Below are positions 1 through 9,427 of a DNA stretch of 64,000 nucleotides, piece by piece (the first letter of the stretch is position 1; each line of letters opens with the position of its first letter). The notes beneath the pieces were generated by a model. The model did not search any database and was not told the origin of the DNA. It saw nothing but the letters and a program-made list of their open reading frames with translations. This DNA is from Anammoximicrobium sp964486845 (GTDB lineage: Bacteria > Planctomycetota > Planctomycetia > Pirellulales > Pirellulaceae): NCBI GenBank assembly GCA_964486845.1, contig CAZAQY010000013.1, positions 1 through 64,000 on the forward strand, in the 5' to 3' direction. Made by a program: the position numbers and the translations under genes.

Positions 1-411
1 GGCCACCACCCACAGTGTGTATTTCTTGACTCCCGCACGCTTGCGGAAAGGACACCGATGTTCCAGAAGGAACTGTACACCTCGGTGATCGCCTATAATC
101 TGGTGGCGCAATTCCGTCGGCAGGCGGCGAAGCTCGCCAAGGTCAAGCCGCGCCGCCTGAGTTTCAAAGACGTTTGGACGACGCTGAAGGACCGGTTGTT
201 GCTGTAGTCGGCGTGCGGTGTCGAGCAATGGCTGGAGCGTTACGCCGAAGCTCTGAACCGGGCCTCGCAGAAGAGGCGTCCCCAACGCAAGTCACCGAGG
301 AGCTATCCCCGGAAAGCCCATCCTCGGCGTCCCAAGTCCACCAAGTTCGAGAAAGGCCAACGGAAGAAGAAGTCTGCGGTTGAAGAACCCCCTCCTGTGG
401 AACCTAAGTAA
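1..411 (+). pseudogene. IS4-type transposase C-terminal remnant
   Basis: Frame 1 is open from the window edge and reads through a segment like the end of IS4-family DDE transposases (KELYTSVIAYNLV, then QFRRQAAKLAKVKPRRLSF). In the family this helical tail follows the last catalytic glutamate. A TAG stop at 205-207 interrupts the frame, which then continues with a very basic, lysine- and arginine-rich tail to TAA at 409-411. The upstream part lies outside the window. The internal stop suggests a decaying insertion sequence. A short inverted repeat (GGGCTAACGCCC, 420-431) follows it. Family assignment is by resemblance only; the alternative is a transposase truly ending at 207. Confidence 0.6.
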
Positions 412-467
412 GTGGCATTGGGCTAACGCCCGCCGCTCGCCGGATCTTCTGGACCGCATGATTGTCG

Positions 468-2744
468 TCACTTTGCCGCGTAGTGCAGCTCCAGGGTCAG
501 CGGCTCGCCCGGCTCGCGCAGCGTCACCGAGTCGGCGTTGAACGTATCCAGGGGCTTGCCGCCGAGCAAAACCTGCTGGATGGGTTTGCCTTCGGGATGG
601 CGGACGAACACTTGGATCTCCTCGGGCGGATTGCGAGTCGGCGGGGTCAGTTGGACCGTCATGCGGCCCTGGTCCACGGCCGACTGGATCGTGTAGCTCG
701 CCGGACCGAACATGGTCGGCGCGTTTTGAACGTCCACGCACTGACCCTGTTTCAACCAGTGCTGCGGCACCGCCTGGGCCAGGATCAGACGCTCGCCTGC
801 TTCGCGCACGAGCATCATCCGCAACAGCTTCAGTTGCTGGGTGCCTGAGCGGAGATGCGGCAGCGTCGGCGCGTTGCCGCCGGATTCGATCCGCGTGCAT
901 TCCACGCTGCTGTACGTGCTGCGCGACATGCCGTAGGCCAATGAGCCGTACAGTCCGAGAATCGCCTTCTTGGGCTCGCCTCGCTTGAGCATTTCCAGCC
1001 AGTAGCCGTAGGTGAAGCCGTGGTCGATATAGTCAAAGAACGTACACGTGCCCGCGCACAGGCCTCCGCGTTGCTCCAGAGCGCTGATCAGCAACGTGGC
1101 GTGGGGATCGCTGGCCGGAAGGAACTCGGTGTCCAGGATCAGGCTGGCGAACAGGCTGTAGTAGCCGGTTGAGCCATAATTGGCCCGCTCCAGCCAGGCC
1201 CGCGAAGCGGGCAAGATGGGCAGCAGGCGCTGACCTTCGTGTTCGAACGCGGACCGCCGCATGGCCGCTTCGATGTCCTGGCGATAGGCGGCGGCCTCGG
1301 CAGCCGTTCGTTCCGCGTCGGCCTCGCGTCCGACCGTGCGCAGGCAGCGCGCCCCCGCCTCCAGTCCCACGCACAACGCGGTGTCTGACAAAAAGCTGAA
1401 GTCGGGCTCCGGATAATCGCCGCTGGGCTGGTACTTGATCATCCCGTAGTTGGGCGCGCCGGGCGTCTGCCCCTCCTTTTCCTTGGCCCGCCGGGCAATG
1501 GACCAGTTGGCGATCCGCACGATCGTGTCGGCCGCGCGTGCCAGCCACGCTTGATCCTGCGTATAGCGGTAGTGGTCTTCCAAGGCCACCAGCAGCGTGC
1601 CCGAGTCGGACAGCCCGAAAGCCGTTTTCAACTCGCCGTCCGGCTGGACCAGCGTGCAGATCGAATCGAGGTACTTGCCCGCCTCGTCCGAGTAGCGGTA
1701 CATGTCGAAGGCCCGGCAGGACTGGATCGCCGCGATCCCCCACACCAACTCGTAGAAGCCTGATCCGTCATGGGGAAAATAAAGTTCGCCCTCCTTGTCC
1801 ACGTTGGTGAACAAGTACGCCAGCCAGGCCCGGTGGGCGTCGTTCACTCGCTGCTCGGGCACGCGAATCGTCATCGCCCGTGCCAGTCGATCGCGCCACG
1901 CCCGAGCCGCCTCGCCCAGGCAACGGTCGAACTCTTGGGGCTCAATCGTTTCCACGCCTTGAAAGCCACCACAAAACGGCAACTCGGCGCGGCGTGTCCG
2001 CTTCTCGAACTCGGGCGAATCCTTGGTGATTTCCGTGTCGGGCACGATGCCGTCGCGGGGAATCCGCAGGCACAGACGCCGCTCCTCGGCCGGGGCCAGG
2101 TCGAACTCCCAGCTGCCAAGCGGCACGACGCGCTGCTTCCTTCCGCACACGGCCTGCTGAGCCAATTCGACTCGGACCGCCGCGTCGGTCGAGTTCTTCA
2201 TTTCCATTCCCACGTAGGCCCACAGTCGGCCGTCCGGGTCCATGCCCTGCGACCAGGCAAACAGTGTCTGGCGATACGCGACGCCCTGGAACGTGAACGG
2301 CACGATGACCATTGGCAGGTAGCCGTCGATCAATCGCTTCGCGTCCGGCGGATTGCCGTGCCCGTATCGCGTCTTGGGCGCCTGCTTGCCGAACAGGAAG
2401 TAGATCGTCGCCTTGTTCTCCGGCGCCGCCCAAGGGTAAGCCTCGCCGCGGCCCGGCTTGTCCATCTGGTAGTTGTTCAACTCCATCTCGCCGCCCGCGG
2501 TAACCACGAACTCCCGCGCGCTTTCCAGCACCCCCAGCGCCTCGCGGGGCGACTGGAGCATGGGGTAGTGCCGCGCCACCGACTCGAATGTCGGATCGTG
2601 CGGGGCCGCTAGCTCGACCTGGGCCACAGGGTCCGGACCGCGGTGCATCTTCTCCGGGGGAATCTTCCAGGGCTGGGCCATCGACCCGTCTGCCAGCAGA
2701 ATCCACGCAAAGACCGTAACCAGCCAGCCAATTCTTGCGACCAT
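468..2744 (-). CDS. Secreted six-hairpin glycosidase-like protein
   Basis: A 758-residue protein with an N-terminal signal peptide (hydrophobic run, probable cleavage after Ala23 in DGSMA-QPW), so it is probably exported. Residues about 300-600 look like an alpha/alpha-toroid of the six-hairpin glycosidase type: repeated helix pairs rich in Trp, Tyr and Asp, with segments such as FYELVWGIAAIQSC and GTLLVALEDHYRYT. The C-terminal 130 residues look beta-rich. I do not recognise a characterised enzyme, so glycan binding or cleavage is inference. The ATG at 2744 has a good ribosome site (AAGGAG). It is divergent from the broken kinase gene, with about 100 bp between them. Confidence 0.7.
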   Translation of the reverse strand: MVARIGWLVTVFAWILLADGSMAQPWKIPPEKMHRGPDPVAQVELAAPHDPTFESVARHYPMLQSPREALGVLESAREFVVTAGGEMELNNYQMDKPGRGEAYPWAAPENKATIYFLFGKQAPKTRYGHGNPPDAKRLIDGYLPMVIVPFTFQGVAYRQTLFAWSQGMDPDGRLWAYVGMEMKNSTDAAVRVELAQQAVCGRKQRVVPLGSWEFDLAPAEERRLCLRIPRDGIVPDTEITKDSPEFEKRTRRAELPFCGGFQGVETIEPQEFDRCLGEAARAWRDRLARAMTIRVPEQRVNDAHRAWLAYLFTNVDKEGELYFPHDGSGFYELVWGIAAIQSCRAFDMYRYSDEAGKYLDSICTLVQPDGELKTAFGLSDSGTLLVALEDHYRYTQDQAWLARAADTIVRIANWSIARRAKEKEGQTPGAPNYGMIKYQPSGDYPEPDFSFLSDTALCVGLEAGARCLRTVGREADAERTAAEAAAYRQDIEAAMRRSAFEHEGQRLLPILPASRAWLERANYGSTGYYSLFASLILDTEFLPASDPHATLLISALEQRGGLCAGTCTFFDYIDHGFTYGYWLEMLKRGEPKKAILGLYGSLAYGMSRSTYSSVECTRIESGGNAPTLPHLRSGTQQLKLLRMMLVREAGERLILAQAVPQHWLKQGQCVDVQNAPTMFGPASYTIQSAVDQGRMTVQLTPPTRNPPEEIQVFVRHPEGKPIQQVLLGGKPLDTFNADSVTLREPGEPLTLELHYAAK

Positions 2745-2845
2745 GTCAGTGCTCCTTGGTCAGAGGGGGGAATCCGGTGGGTAGCCCGATACAAGATTCG
2801 CAATTGCGACATCCGCGACGATTGTACACAATAGGGTTAGGCTTC

Positions 2846-4458
2846 GTGAACGAGTTCGAAACGACCGGCGGTCCCTGGCCGCCGTCGCCGCTCGCGGAGA
2901 CGCTTTCCCATCTCCCTGCCGTTGCGGGCTACGAGATCAGAGGCGAGTTGGGGCGGGGCGGCATGGGCGTCGTCTACCGCGCGTTTTCCGCCAAACTGAA
3001 TCGCACCGTGGCGCTGAAGGCATTGCCGCGAATCGATCCAATTGCTCTGCAGCGATTCAAGCAGGAATCGCGCGCCCTGGCCGGTGTGAACCACCCCAAC
3101 TTGGTCACCTTGTACGAGCTGATTTCGGACGGCGAAACGTGGTTTTTCTCGATGGAGTTGATCGAGGGAGTCGGTTTCTTGCAGTACGTCCGATTGGGCA
3201 TCGGTGGCGGCGAACCGGGTGCGCACGCGCCGGCGGCGGGCGAGACGCTCTCGCCGTTGCGCTGATTCGCCTTCGCCGCGGCCTGACACAGCTGGTGGCG
3301 GCGGTTGCCTCGCTCCACAAAGCGGGGGTGCTGCACCGGGACATCAAGCCCTCGAACATCTTGGTGACGGCCGAAGAACGGCTGGTTCTGCTGGATGTCG
3401 GCCTGGCCGCCGAGTTAGGAGGCGCGGAAGCCTATTTGAGTTCCGACAGCGGCCTCGTCGATACGGTGGCTTACATGTCGCCCGAACAAGGTTCCGTGGA
3501 CGCCGTGACGCAGGCCAGCGACTGGTATTCGGTGGGCGCGGTGTTGTACGAAGCGCTCACCGGCCGCGTGCCGTTTTCCGGCGGCCCGTTGGACGTGCTG
3601 TTCGAGCAACGGCAACGGGCCCCGCCGCCGCCCAGTGCGCTGGTCGCGCCGGTTCCGGAGGACCTCATCGTGCTCTACGCAGCTTCGCAATTCTCGCGGT
3701 GCATCGAGAAATGCCAACAGGCGATCGACCTGTTGGACCGCACCGGCGATTTCTGGGAAGTGAACATGGCTCGCTACCAGGTCGCTGCCAGCTTCTATCG
3801 TTTGGGCGATCTGCAGCGCGCCCAAGAGGAAGCCCAGAAGATGTATCACTCCGGCTTGGAACTGGGAGACGTACAGGCCTCCGCCTTGGCCGTGGACATC
3901 CTGTCCAAAGCCGGTTGCGGAAAGCTGCCGCGCGAGATGATCCAGGCCGAACTGGACCGCCCGCGCGGTACCGATGCGCAGACGACGTCTCAAATCCTGC
4001 AAGCGGAGGGCGTGCGTCTGCTGGCCGAAGACGATTTCCGAGCCGCCGCCGCCGTCTTCCGACAAGGTTGGGAAATCGCCCGCCGGGCAGGAACGAAGAA
4101 CACGTACGCCATCCCCTGCCTTCCCTGGTTGGCCACGGCGCTCCGCCGGGAAGCGGAAAGAATACGCCAGACGGATCCGGCCCAGAGCCGCCGCTTGCTG
4201 CAGCAAGCACAACAGGCAGCGATCCACGGCCGCCGGTTGGCGCGCAAGTTCCGCAACGACCTGCCCCCCTGCCTCCGCGAACTCGGCCTGATCTCCTCCG
4301 CCCTCGGACGCGATCGCGCCGCACGGCAGTTCTTTCACGAGAGCCTGGCGGTCGCCGTCGAACTGGACGCCCGCGATGAACACGAACAGGCGTCGCGGGC
4401 CAGCGCGGAACTGGACGCGAAACGGCACGCTCAACCCGCTGGCCCCGACTGCTCATGA
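2846..4458 (+). pseudogene. Broken Ser/Thr protein kinase with TPR-like tail
   Basis: The N-terminal frame (GTG 2846 to stop 3265) holds the kinase glycine loop (GRGGMGVVY) and the VALK lysine. The catalytic loop HRDIKPSN, a DVG in place of the usual DFG, and a MSPEQ activation segment lie in another frame, open to 4458. A frameshift between about 3180 and 3265 therefore splits the kinase. After PVPEDL (about 3660) the expected end of the kinase lobe and the long ATPase part seen in related planctomycete kinases are missing; the frame jumps to a TPR-like helical region (CIEKCQQAIDLLDRTGDFWE). Frameshift, internal deletion and DVG together indicate a pseudogene. Confidence 0.75.
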
Positions 4459-4502
4459 GCCCGGGATCTCGCGACACCGCGCCCCGCCAAAGTAGCCATC
4501 AC

Positions 4503-4569
4503 ACTCCGTGTGATGATCGCCAAGAAACACCCGACACGTTACTCCGTGTGATGATCGCCAAGAAACACC
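4503..4569. repeat. Tandem 29-bp direct repeat
   Basis: Two identical 29-bp copies (4503-4531 and 4541-4569) begin ACTCCGTGTGATGATCGCC and end AAGAAACACC, separated by 9 bp. The first copy also overlaps a small inverted repeat, TCACAC-tcc-GTGTGA. They lie between the convergent ends of the broken kinase gene and the LPG-synthase-like gene. Confidence 0.9.
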
Positions 4570-4593
4570 GGCCTCTTGTTTCTCGAATGCTGC

Positions 4594-5610
4594 TTAGCGC
4601 GAATCACTCATGAACGCGTCGACTTCGGACGCCGCCTTCAACGGGTACAGCAAAGCGGCGAAGCCCGACTCTGCCAGCAATCCCACCAGGCGGGAGAGAA
4701 CCGCGCAGATCGTGGCCGCCCCGGCGCCAAACGGCCCCGACAACAGCGTCATCACCACGTACTCGCGGACGCCGAGGCCGCCCGGCACCATCGACATGAA
4801 TCCGAGCACGAGCGACAGCGCGGCGCAGGCCGTCAGCGACGGCCAATCCTGCAACTCGACCGGCCTCGCCGTAAGCGTTGGAATCGCGCGCAGCGTGAGC
4901 CACAGGCTGAGCCCCATCAAGGCCCAGCCTGCCACGTTGATCACCCAGCCGAACAGCATCAGCCGGTAATCGAGTCCGGCCAGCGCGCGATCGATGTCGG
5001 GGTTCACCTTCTTGGCTCCGACGATCTTGACCAATCGCCGAAAGACCGGCGGCACCGTCGGCCCGCCGATGCCGACCATCAACCCGACGGCCACCAATAC
5101 CAGCCACATCTGGTCCCGGTACAACACGCCCAAGATCGCCGCCGCCGTGAACGCACCCACGGCCATCATGGTCAGCGTTTCGACGAACACCGCAGAGACG
5201 GCCACCGACGTGTCCACGCGGGGGCTGCGGATCATTCCGCTGCGGATCACGACGACCAGCGTTTTGCCCGGAAAGTACTTGCCCAGGTGTCCCGTGTAGT
5301 AAGCGCGCAGCGAATCCAGCCAACGAGGCCGCTGGCCCATCGCCTGCATCGTGCGGTGCCAAAAGACCCAGCACGGCGCGGTCGCGGCCAGATAGACCAC
5401 GCCGGATGCCAGGAGCCAGCCGAGATGCACCTGGTTCAACGCAAACTGTTTGGCCTGAAGTTCGCCAATCGCCTTGTCAACCGTGTGCCAGATGCCGACG
5501 CCGACCAGCACCAGAATCAGCAGACGTACTGAATGCTTGGCGGTCTTGACGATTCGGTCCCGTCGGGAAGGAATTTCAGAATTCAAGCGGCCGCCTCCTG
5601 CATGGGCCAT
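4594..5610 (-). CDS. LPG synthase-type flippase-like membrane protein
   Basis: A 338-residue integral membrane protein with about seven or eight hydrophobic segments. It resembles the lysylphosphatidylglycerol-synthase transmembrane family (UPF0104): a Tyr-Tyr-Thr-Gly-His-Leu-Gly-Lys-Tyr segment near residue 95 and the family's typical MVPGGLGVREY near residue 270. Members are thought to move or modify lipids at the cytoplasmic membrane. The frame is open further upstream to 5865, but that would run deep into the neighbouring gene; I chose ATG 5610, which lies 17 bp beyond the stop of the upstream gene and has GGAGG-like bases nearby. It is probably co-transcribed with the squalene-cyclase-like gene. 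Confidence 0.8.
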   Translation of the reverse strand: MAHAGGGRLNSEIPSRRDRIVKTAKHSVRLLILVLVGVGIWHTVDKAIGELQAKQFALNQVHLGWLLASGVVYLAATAPCWVFWHRTMQAMGQRPRWLDSLRAYYTGHLGKYFPGKTLVVVIRSGMIRSPRVDTSVAVSAVFVETLTMMAVGAFTAAAILGVLYRDQMWLVLVAVGLMVGIGGPTVPPVFRRLVKIVGAKKVNPDIDRALAGLDYRLMLFGWVINVAGWALMGLSLWLTLRAIPTLTARPVELQDWPSLTACAALSLVLGFMSMVPGGLGVREYVVMTLLSGPFGAGAATICAVLSRLVGLLAESGFAALLYPLKAASEVDAFMSDSR

Positions 5611-5627
5611 CGTGGCGCATCCCAACC

Positions 5628-7664
5628 CTACGGGGACGAATCCGATTTCTCGCCGGCCGAGGACAGCACCGAGCCAGGCATGGTGAAGTGTTTGTAGATC
5701 GGCAGGTGGCGGTAGTAGACTTCCAGCAGGTAGATGCTCAGGCAGGTCGTGTACAGCCGCCCGCCGTGGTTTCCCCAGCGATCGTTGGTGGGGTCCCAGC
5801 TGCCCTGTTCCCGGCCAGCCTGGACCTGGTGCTCCGGAACCGCTTGCCGCATGACCTTGTTCCACGCCTCCCAGTCCTTACCGCCCATGTGGTGCAGGAC
5901 CTGAGTGGCGTAGTACCAGTAGTACAGATCCTGTTCCTCGTAGTTGATCCGGTTCCGCAGCAGGTAATCCACGCCGGTGCGCAGCCGCGGTTCGTCGTGC
6001 GGCCAGCCCAAGTACTGGCGGCACAGGAGCGCTTCGGCCGTCATCGACAGCAGCGGTTCGCCCTGAGGCTGGTAGGCGTAGGAGCTGCCGTCCTTCGTGG
6101 CGCTGTCCAAGTACTTCCTGATCCCGTCCAGTGTGGGGCTTTGCACCGTCAAACCCGCCATCAATCCGCTCTGCAACGCCATCACGAACCAGCCGGTCAC
6201 CGACGTGTCGCTGTCCTCGCGCGGGACGTACCGCCAGCCGCCCATCGGCGATTGGGCCTTGGACGCGTAATCCAACGCCTTCTGAGCCGCCTGGCGATAC
6301 CGCGGATCCTTCGTCATGCCGTACAACTCGCACAACACGATCGTGGCCTGAGCCTGCGAGTACAGCCGGTGGTTGAAGCCGCCTTCGCGAAAAAAGTTGC
6401 CGTCCGCGTCCTGCATCCGAACCAGCGCATCAACGCCGTTCTCGACGTTCCGCCGGTACTTGCCCGACTTGTGCGTCTGCCCGTTGCCCTGCAGGGCCAG
6501 CAGCGCCATCGCCGTGGCGGCGAGTTCATTCTCGTAGCCGCCGCCGTCGCTGTAAGGCCCTTGAAGACTCCACAGTCCCGTGCGGGCGTTCTGCTGCCGG
6601 ACCAGCCACTCCAGGCCCCGTTGGACAGCCCCTTCGGTCGTGGCGTTACCCCCATAGGCGCCCAACAAGGCCTCCTTGGCCCCCTTCTCGCGGCCCGTCA
6701 GCGCCAGCCCGATCGACGGCGCGACCATGTCGCTGACCGAATGGACCGCATCTAAGCTCAGCAGACTTGGGTCCAGTTGCGGCGGCGCGGCAAAGGGATC
6801 GTCCACCTTCAGCAAATCGAAGGACAACGCAGGCTCCTTGATGTCGGGCAATTCCATCCGGCCCAAATCTTGCAGGATGTCCTCTTCCAGCTGCAGCCCT
6901 TCGGTTTCTGCGTAAATGGCTTCAATCTGGACCTTGTTTTCCCGGTTGGCGGAGAGATAGAAGACGCCCATCAGGATCAGGGCGATCATGTGGACGACGC
7001 CGCTGACCAGCCACGGCGGCGCCGCTCGCACCGCCTTTTCGGTGACCTCCTCCGACTCCGCCTCCTCGTCGCTGTCGGTACGGATCGCCGGCGCGCCGAT
7101 GGCAAACGCGGCCATCGGGTCTGCGTCCAGGGGAAGCGGCTGAGCGGGCGTGGGTGGCGAACGGTGGGGCGCCAACCCACCGGTGGCAAAGTCTGCGTTC
7201 AAGGGAAGCGGCTGAGCGGGGGTGGACGCCGTACTCGCCGTCCCGGCGGTCGCAGAACGCGAACTGGACTTGCGCCGCTTCGATGTCGCCTTGGCCTTGG
7301 CCGAAGCCGCGTTGACCAGCGCGACGTAGCCCGTGGACGACGGCGGCGCCACCTGGACGGGACTCGGCTGGGCCAAGGGAATCGGCCGCGCGGGCGCGGT
7401 CGCGCCGTGGGACCGAGCCGGGACGCCTTGCGGAGTGGGGCTGGGAACCGGAACCGCTTGCGGCCAAGCTGTCACCGCGACGGGCAGAACCGACGGAGCT
7501 TGCGAGGACACGCCCAGCGGAACAGTCGAAGTCGCCACGGGCACACCCCCTGCCGCATAAGGGTCCCCGGCAGCCGACGGCGTCCCTCTGGGGGACAGTA
7601 CCTCCTGCGGCGGCAAGACCGGCTGAGCCCTAGGCAATTGCGAATTCTGCTCACGACCGGCCAT
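5628..7664 (-). CDS. Membrane-anchored prenyltransferase/squalene oxidase repeat protein
   Basis: A 678-residue protein from ATG 7664; the frame stays open to 7883. The first 200 residues are Pro/Ala/Ser-rich and contain a repeated TPAQPLPL motif. A single transmembrane segment follows (SGVVHMIALILMGVFYLSA), then a linker, then an alpha/alpha barrel of squalene-cyclase/prenyltransferase repeats (motifs such as GLEWLVRQQNARTGLWS, and GSWDPTNDRWGNHGGRLYTT near the end). Planctomycetes carry many such proteins, usually without cyclase activity; the substrate is unknown. The start at 7664 follows a G-rich run that could act as a ribosome site, but the longer form cannot be excluded. Confidence 0.75.
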   Translation of the reverse strand: MAGREQNSQLPRAQPVLPPQEVLSPRGTPSAAGDPYAAGGVPVATSTVPLGVSSQAPSVLPVAVTAWPQAVPVPSPTPQGVPARSHGATAPARPIPLAQPSPVQVAPPSSTGYVALVNAASAKAKATSKRRKSSSRSATAGTASTASTPAQPLPLNADFATGGLAPHRSPPTPAQPLPLDADPMAAFAIGAPAIRTDSDEEAESEEVTEKAVRAAPPWLVSGVVHMIALILMGVFYLSANRENKVQIEAIYAETEGLQLEEDILQDLGRMELPDIKEPALSFDLLKVDDPFAAPPQLDPSLLSLDAVHSVSDMVAPSIGLALTGREKGAKEALLGAYGGNATTEGAVQRGLEWLVRQQNARTGLWSLQGPYSDGGGYENELAATAMALLALQGNGQTHKSGKYRRNVENGVDALVRMQDADGNFFREGGFNHRLYSQAQATIVLCELYGMTKDPRYRQAAQKALDYASKAQSPMGGWRYVPREDSDTSVTGWFVMALQSGLMAGLTVQSPTLDGIRKYLDSATKDGSSYAYQPQGEPLLSMTAEALLCRQYLGWPHDEPRLRTGVDYLLRNRINYEEQDLYYWYYATQVLHHMGGKDWEAWNKVMRQAVPEHQVQAGREQGSWDPTNDRWGNHGGRLYTTCLSIYLLEVYYRHLPIYKHFTMPGSVLSSAGEKSDSSP

Positions 7665-7924
7665 CGACAAGCCACCCCCCCCATACGCAAGCAGGCTTGC
7701 GCGAAAAAGCCCGGCAAGAACCGCCGGGCAGCGTCTTGAGCGACCCGAAGAACACCAACCGCTCCGTCCTGGCCTGGATTCCAGCGCGCCCCGAATCGCC
7801 CACCTGCCGCGGGTGGTTTTGCAGCCCTCGCCCAACAACCACCCCCCTGCGATGAGTCTAGCAGTCTGAAACGTATGCGCCAAGCAAAGAAGTCATTGGC
7901 ACTGCGAAACTTAGATCCCCCCTC

Positions 7925-7952
7925 TCGACATTCGCGGCGTGTCCGCTATATT
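7925..7952 (+). promoter_or_regulatory. Probable promoter of the initiator tRNA
   Basis: TCGACA (7925-7930), a 16-bp spacer and TATATT (7947-7952) end 14 bp before the mature tRNA. The -10 is good, the -35 fair. Confidence 0.5.
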
Positions 7953-7966
7953 ATTGCCAAGATCGA

Positions 7967-8040
<74 letters not shown>

Positions 8041-8088
8041 CTTGACCCCACCAGAGCGAAAATACCGCTACCCACGGGTTAACGCACC

Positions 8089-8117
8089 AAGCCGAGGCTC
8101 GACGCCCCGGCTTTTTT
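8089..8117 (+). terminator. Rho-independent terminator after the tRNA
   Basis: Stem AAGCCG / CGGCTT with a 13-nt loop followed directly by a run of six T. Confidence 0.7.
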
Positions 8118-8278
8118 CGTTGAATCCCAAGTTCCTGCAACGGGTTACGATCGGCCGTTTGTCTCGGCTGTCTGTCTCTGCGTCGAAAACAGAGACATTC
8201 CAGCTCACCCCTCATTGGTGCTGATCCCGCCTCCAGGACGCCAAAGTCTCGGATGTCTCTTTTCCGGGTTATGACCCA

Positions 8279-8337
8279 CTTTCCGGCTCCCTATAGCGAG
8301 CCGGAAAGTCACATTCCGGCTCGCGAAGGGAGCCGGA
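8279..8337. repeat. Two adjacent inverted repeats sharing TCCGGCTC
   Basis: An 11-bp-arm perfect hairpin (CTTTCCGGCTC / GAGCCGGAAAG, 8279-8308) is followed 6 bp later by a second (TCCGGCTC / GAGCCGGA, 8315-8337). Both use the same core, giving four copies of TCCGGCTC or its complement in 60 bp. They lie just after the 3' end of the WYL gene on its strand and could be a terminator or a REP-like element; no T-run follows. Confidence 0.8.
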
Positions 8338-8374
8338 CACTCTTCGAAAAAGACGAGCGACCGCACCGTCCTCG

Positions 8375-8620
8375 TCAGCCCACCATAGCCACCGGCATCA
8401 GGAAGTCCGCAGCCCGCGCCAGTTGCACGTTCTGGCAGCGATCCAGATAGAACTGCCGGGGTTCTTCGCGGCTGAGGCACAGGGCCAGAAAGCGGTCTTT
8501 GCCTAGGAATCGGATCGGGCTGACCACTCGGCGAGTGATGGCTCCCTTTGCGTCGCAGTAGTCGAATGTGACGACCAGGTCGTCGGATTGATGTATGGCT
8601 CGGTAGATTAGTTGACGCAT
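8375..8620 (-). CDS. Small WYL-domain protein
   Basis: 81 residues from ATG 8620, which has a clear ribosome site (GAGGAG). Nearly the whole protein looks like a minimal WYL domain: VTFDYCDAKGAITRRVVSP, IRFLGKDRFLALCL and FYLDRCQN match the usual strand pattern. WYL domains are ligand-sensing parts of regulators, often in defence islands, where they bind nucleic acid. There is no HTH here, so it may act with a partner. A 25-bp motif upstream (8657-8682) is shared with the sigma-factor gene to its right on the same strand. Confidence 0.65.
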   Translation of the reverse strand: MRQLIYRAIHQSDDLVVTFDYCDAKGAITRRVVSPIRFLGKDRFLALCLSREEPRQFYLDRCQNVQLARAADFLMPVAMVG

Positions 8621-8914
8621 GTTCGGGCTCCTCTTGGACTGACAAGACAATTATCCCGGCGCGGCGTGACACGGTTGGTCCACCGCGAAATGTCTCGATC
8701 GACGCGGGGGTGGCGGGCCGTTTCTCCGGGCAACACGTGGCCACGTGGCGGCGTCCGAGGTCCGGTTGCGGACGATTTGGCCGGGATCGGTCCCCCAACG
8801 CGACACGGGCCAACGTGGGCCACGAGGGCGGGGATCATCGGCCAACCGGCGACAAGACCACTTGGACCTCGGACGCTTCCGCGTGGCGCCTACCGCAAGT
8901 CCGGCCGCGTTGCC
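8621..8914. other. Intergenic region between sigma-factor and WYL genes
   Basis: No convincing gene. It holds the 8657-8682 motif and a perfect 12-bp palindrome ACGTGGCCACGT near 8733. Confidence 0.5.
8657..8682 (-). promoter_or_regulatory. Shared CGTGTCACG motif upstream of the WYL gene
   Basis: Read on the minus strand it is TGGACCAACCGTGTCACG followed by a GC-rich tail. About 20 of 25 positions match the segment at 9648-9672. CGTGTCACG is itself a palindrome. It lies about 37 bp before the WYL start, a fitting place for a promoter or operator. Confidence 0.5.
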
Positions 8915-9427
8915 TCAAGCTACCGCCCCCAGTTCGGCACGCAATCGCCACAGAGCTTGGTTTCGCCAACGACGAATTGCCTCCACGCGGACCCGCCATC
9001 GGGCCGCGATTACCGAATCCGGCTCGGCCCTGAGGAAATGCTGCTCAAAGGCCATACGCTGTCGCCGATTGCAGCGTGACAAGGCGACAACGGCGGTCGC
9101 GAAGGCTTCCTCACGCACCAGCCGCTCAAGCGGTGGCTCGGCTTCCCTTGGGTCGGGAAGTCGTGACGGATTCACGGAGCAATAGCTGAGCGTGCCTGCC
9201 CGCCGACGTGCGGTGTGCCGCTCCTTTTGCCACTGGCGGCGTGCGATGGCACGGATACGGCGCTGTTGAGGCTTCGTCCAGTCGATCTCCGAGGTATCCA
9301 GCTGGAGACACTGGACCCAGACTTCCTGATACAGGTCCTCGACGCCGTGTCGTCGGGCCATTTCGGCGATCCACGGCTTACACTGTTCGATCTGCTGCGC
9401 TCTGAGGGTGTTAATCGTGCTGTCCAT
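8915..9427 (-). CDS. Small RNA polymerase sigma factor (ECF-like)
   Basis: 170 residues. Residues about 15-80 match sigma region 2 (MARRHGVEDLYQEVWVQCLQ, then a basic stretch), and residues about 105-168 match region 4, a helix-turn-helix (LSRCNRRQRMAFEQHFL followed by AARWRVRVEAIRRWRNQAL). It would direct RNA polymerase to a limited set of promoters. The ATG at 9427 has a strong AGGAGG site. No anti-sigma factor is seen next to it. Its likely targets include its own region, since the upstream motif at 9648-9672 is shared with the WYL gene. Confidence 0.75.
   Translation of the reverse strand: MDSTINTLRAQQIEQCKPWIAEMARRHGVEDLYQEVWVQCLQLDTSEIDWTKPQQRRIRAIARRQWQKERHTARRRAGTLSYCSVNPSRLPDPREAEPPLERLVREEAFATAVVALSRCNRRQRMAFEQHFLRAEPDSVIAARWRVRVEAIRRWRNQALWRLRAELGAVA

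Noticed and set aside
8602..8616. Possible fourth copy of the GCGGAGTATTAGT motif (CGGTAGATTAGTTGAC)
   Set aside because: Only a partial match and within the WYL coding region.
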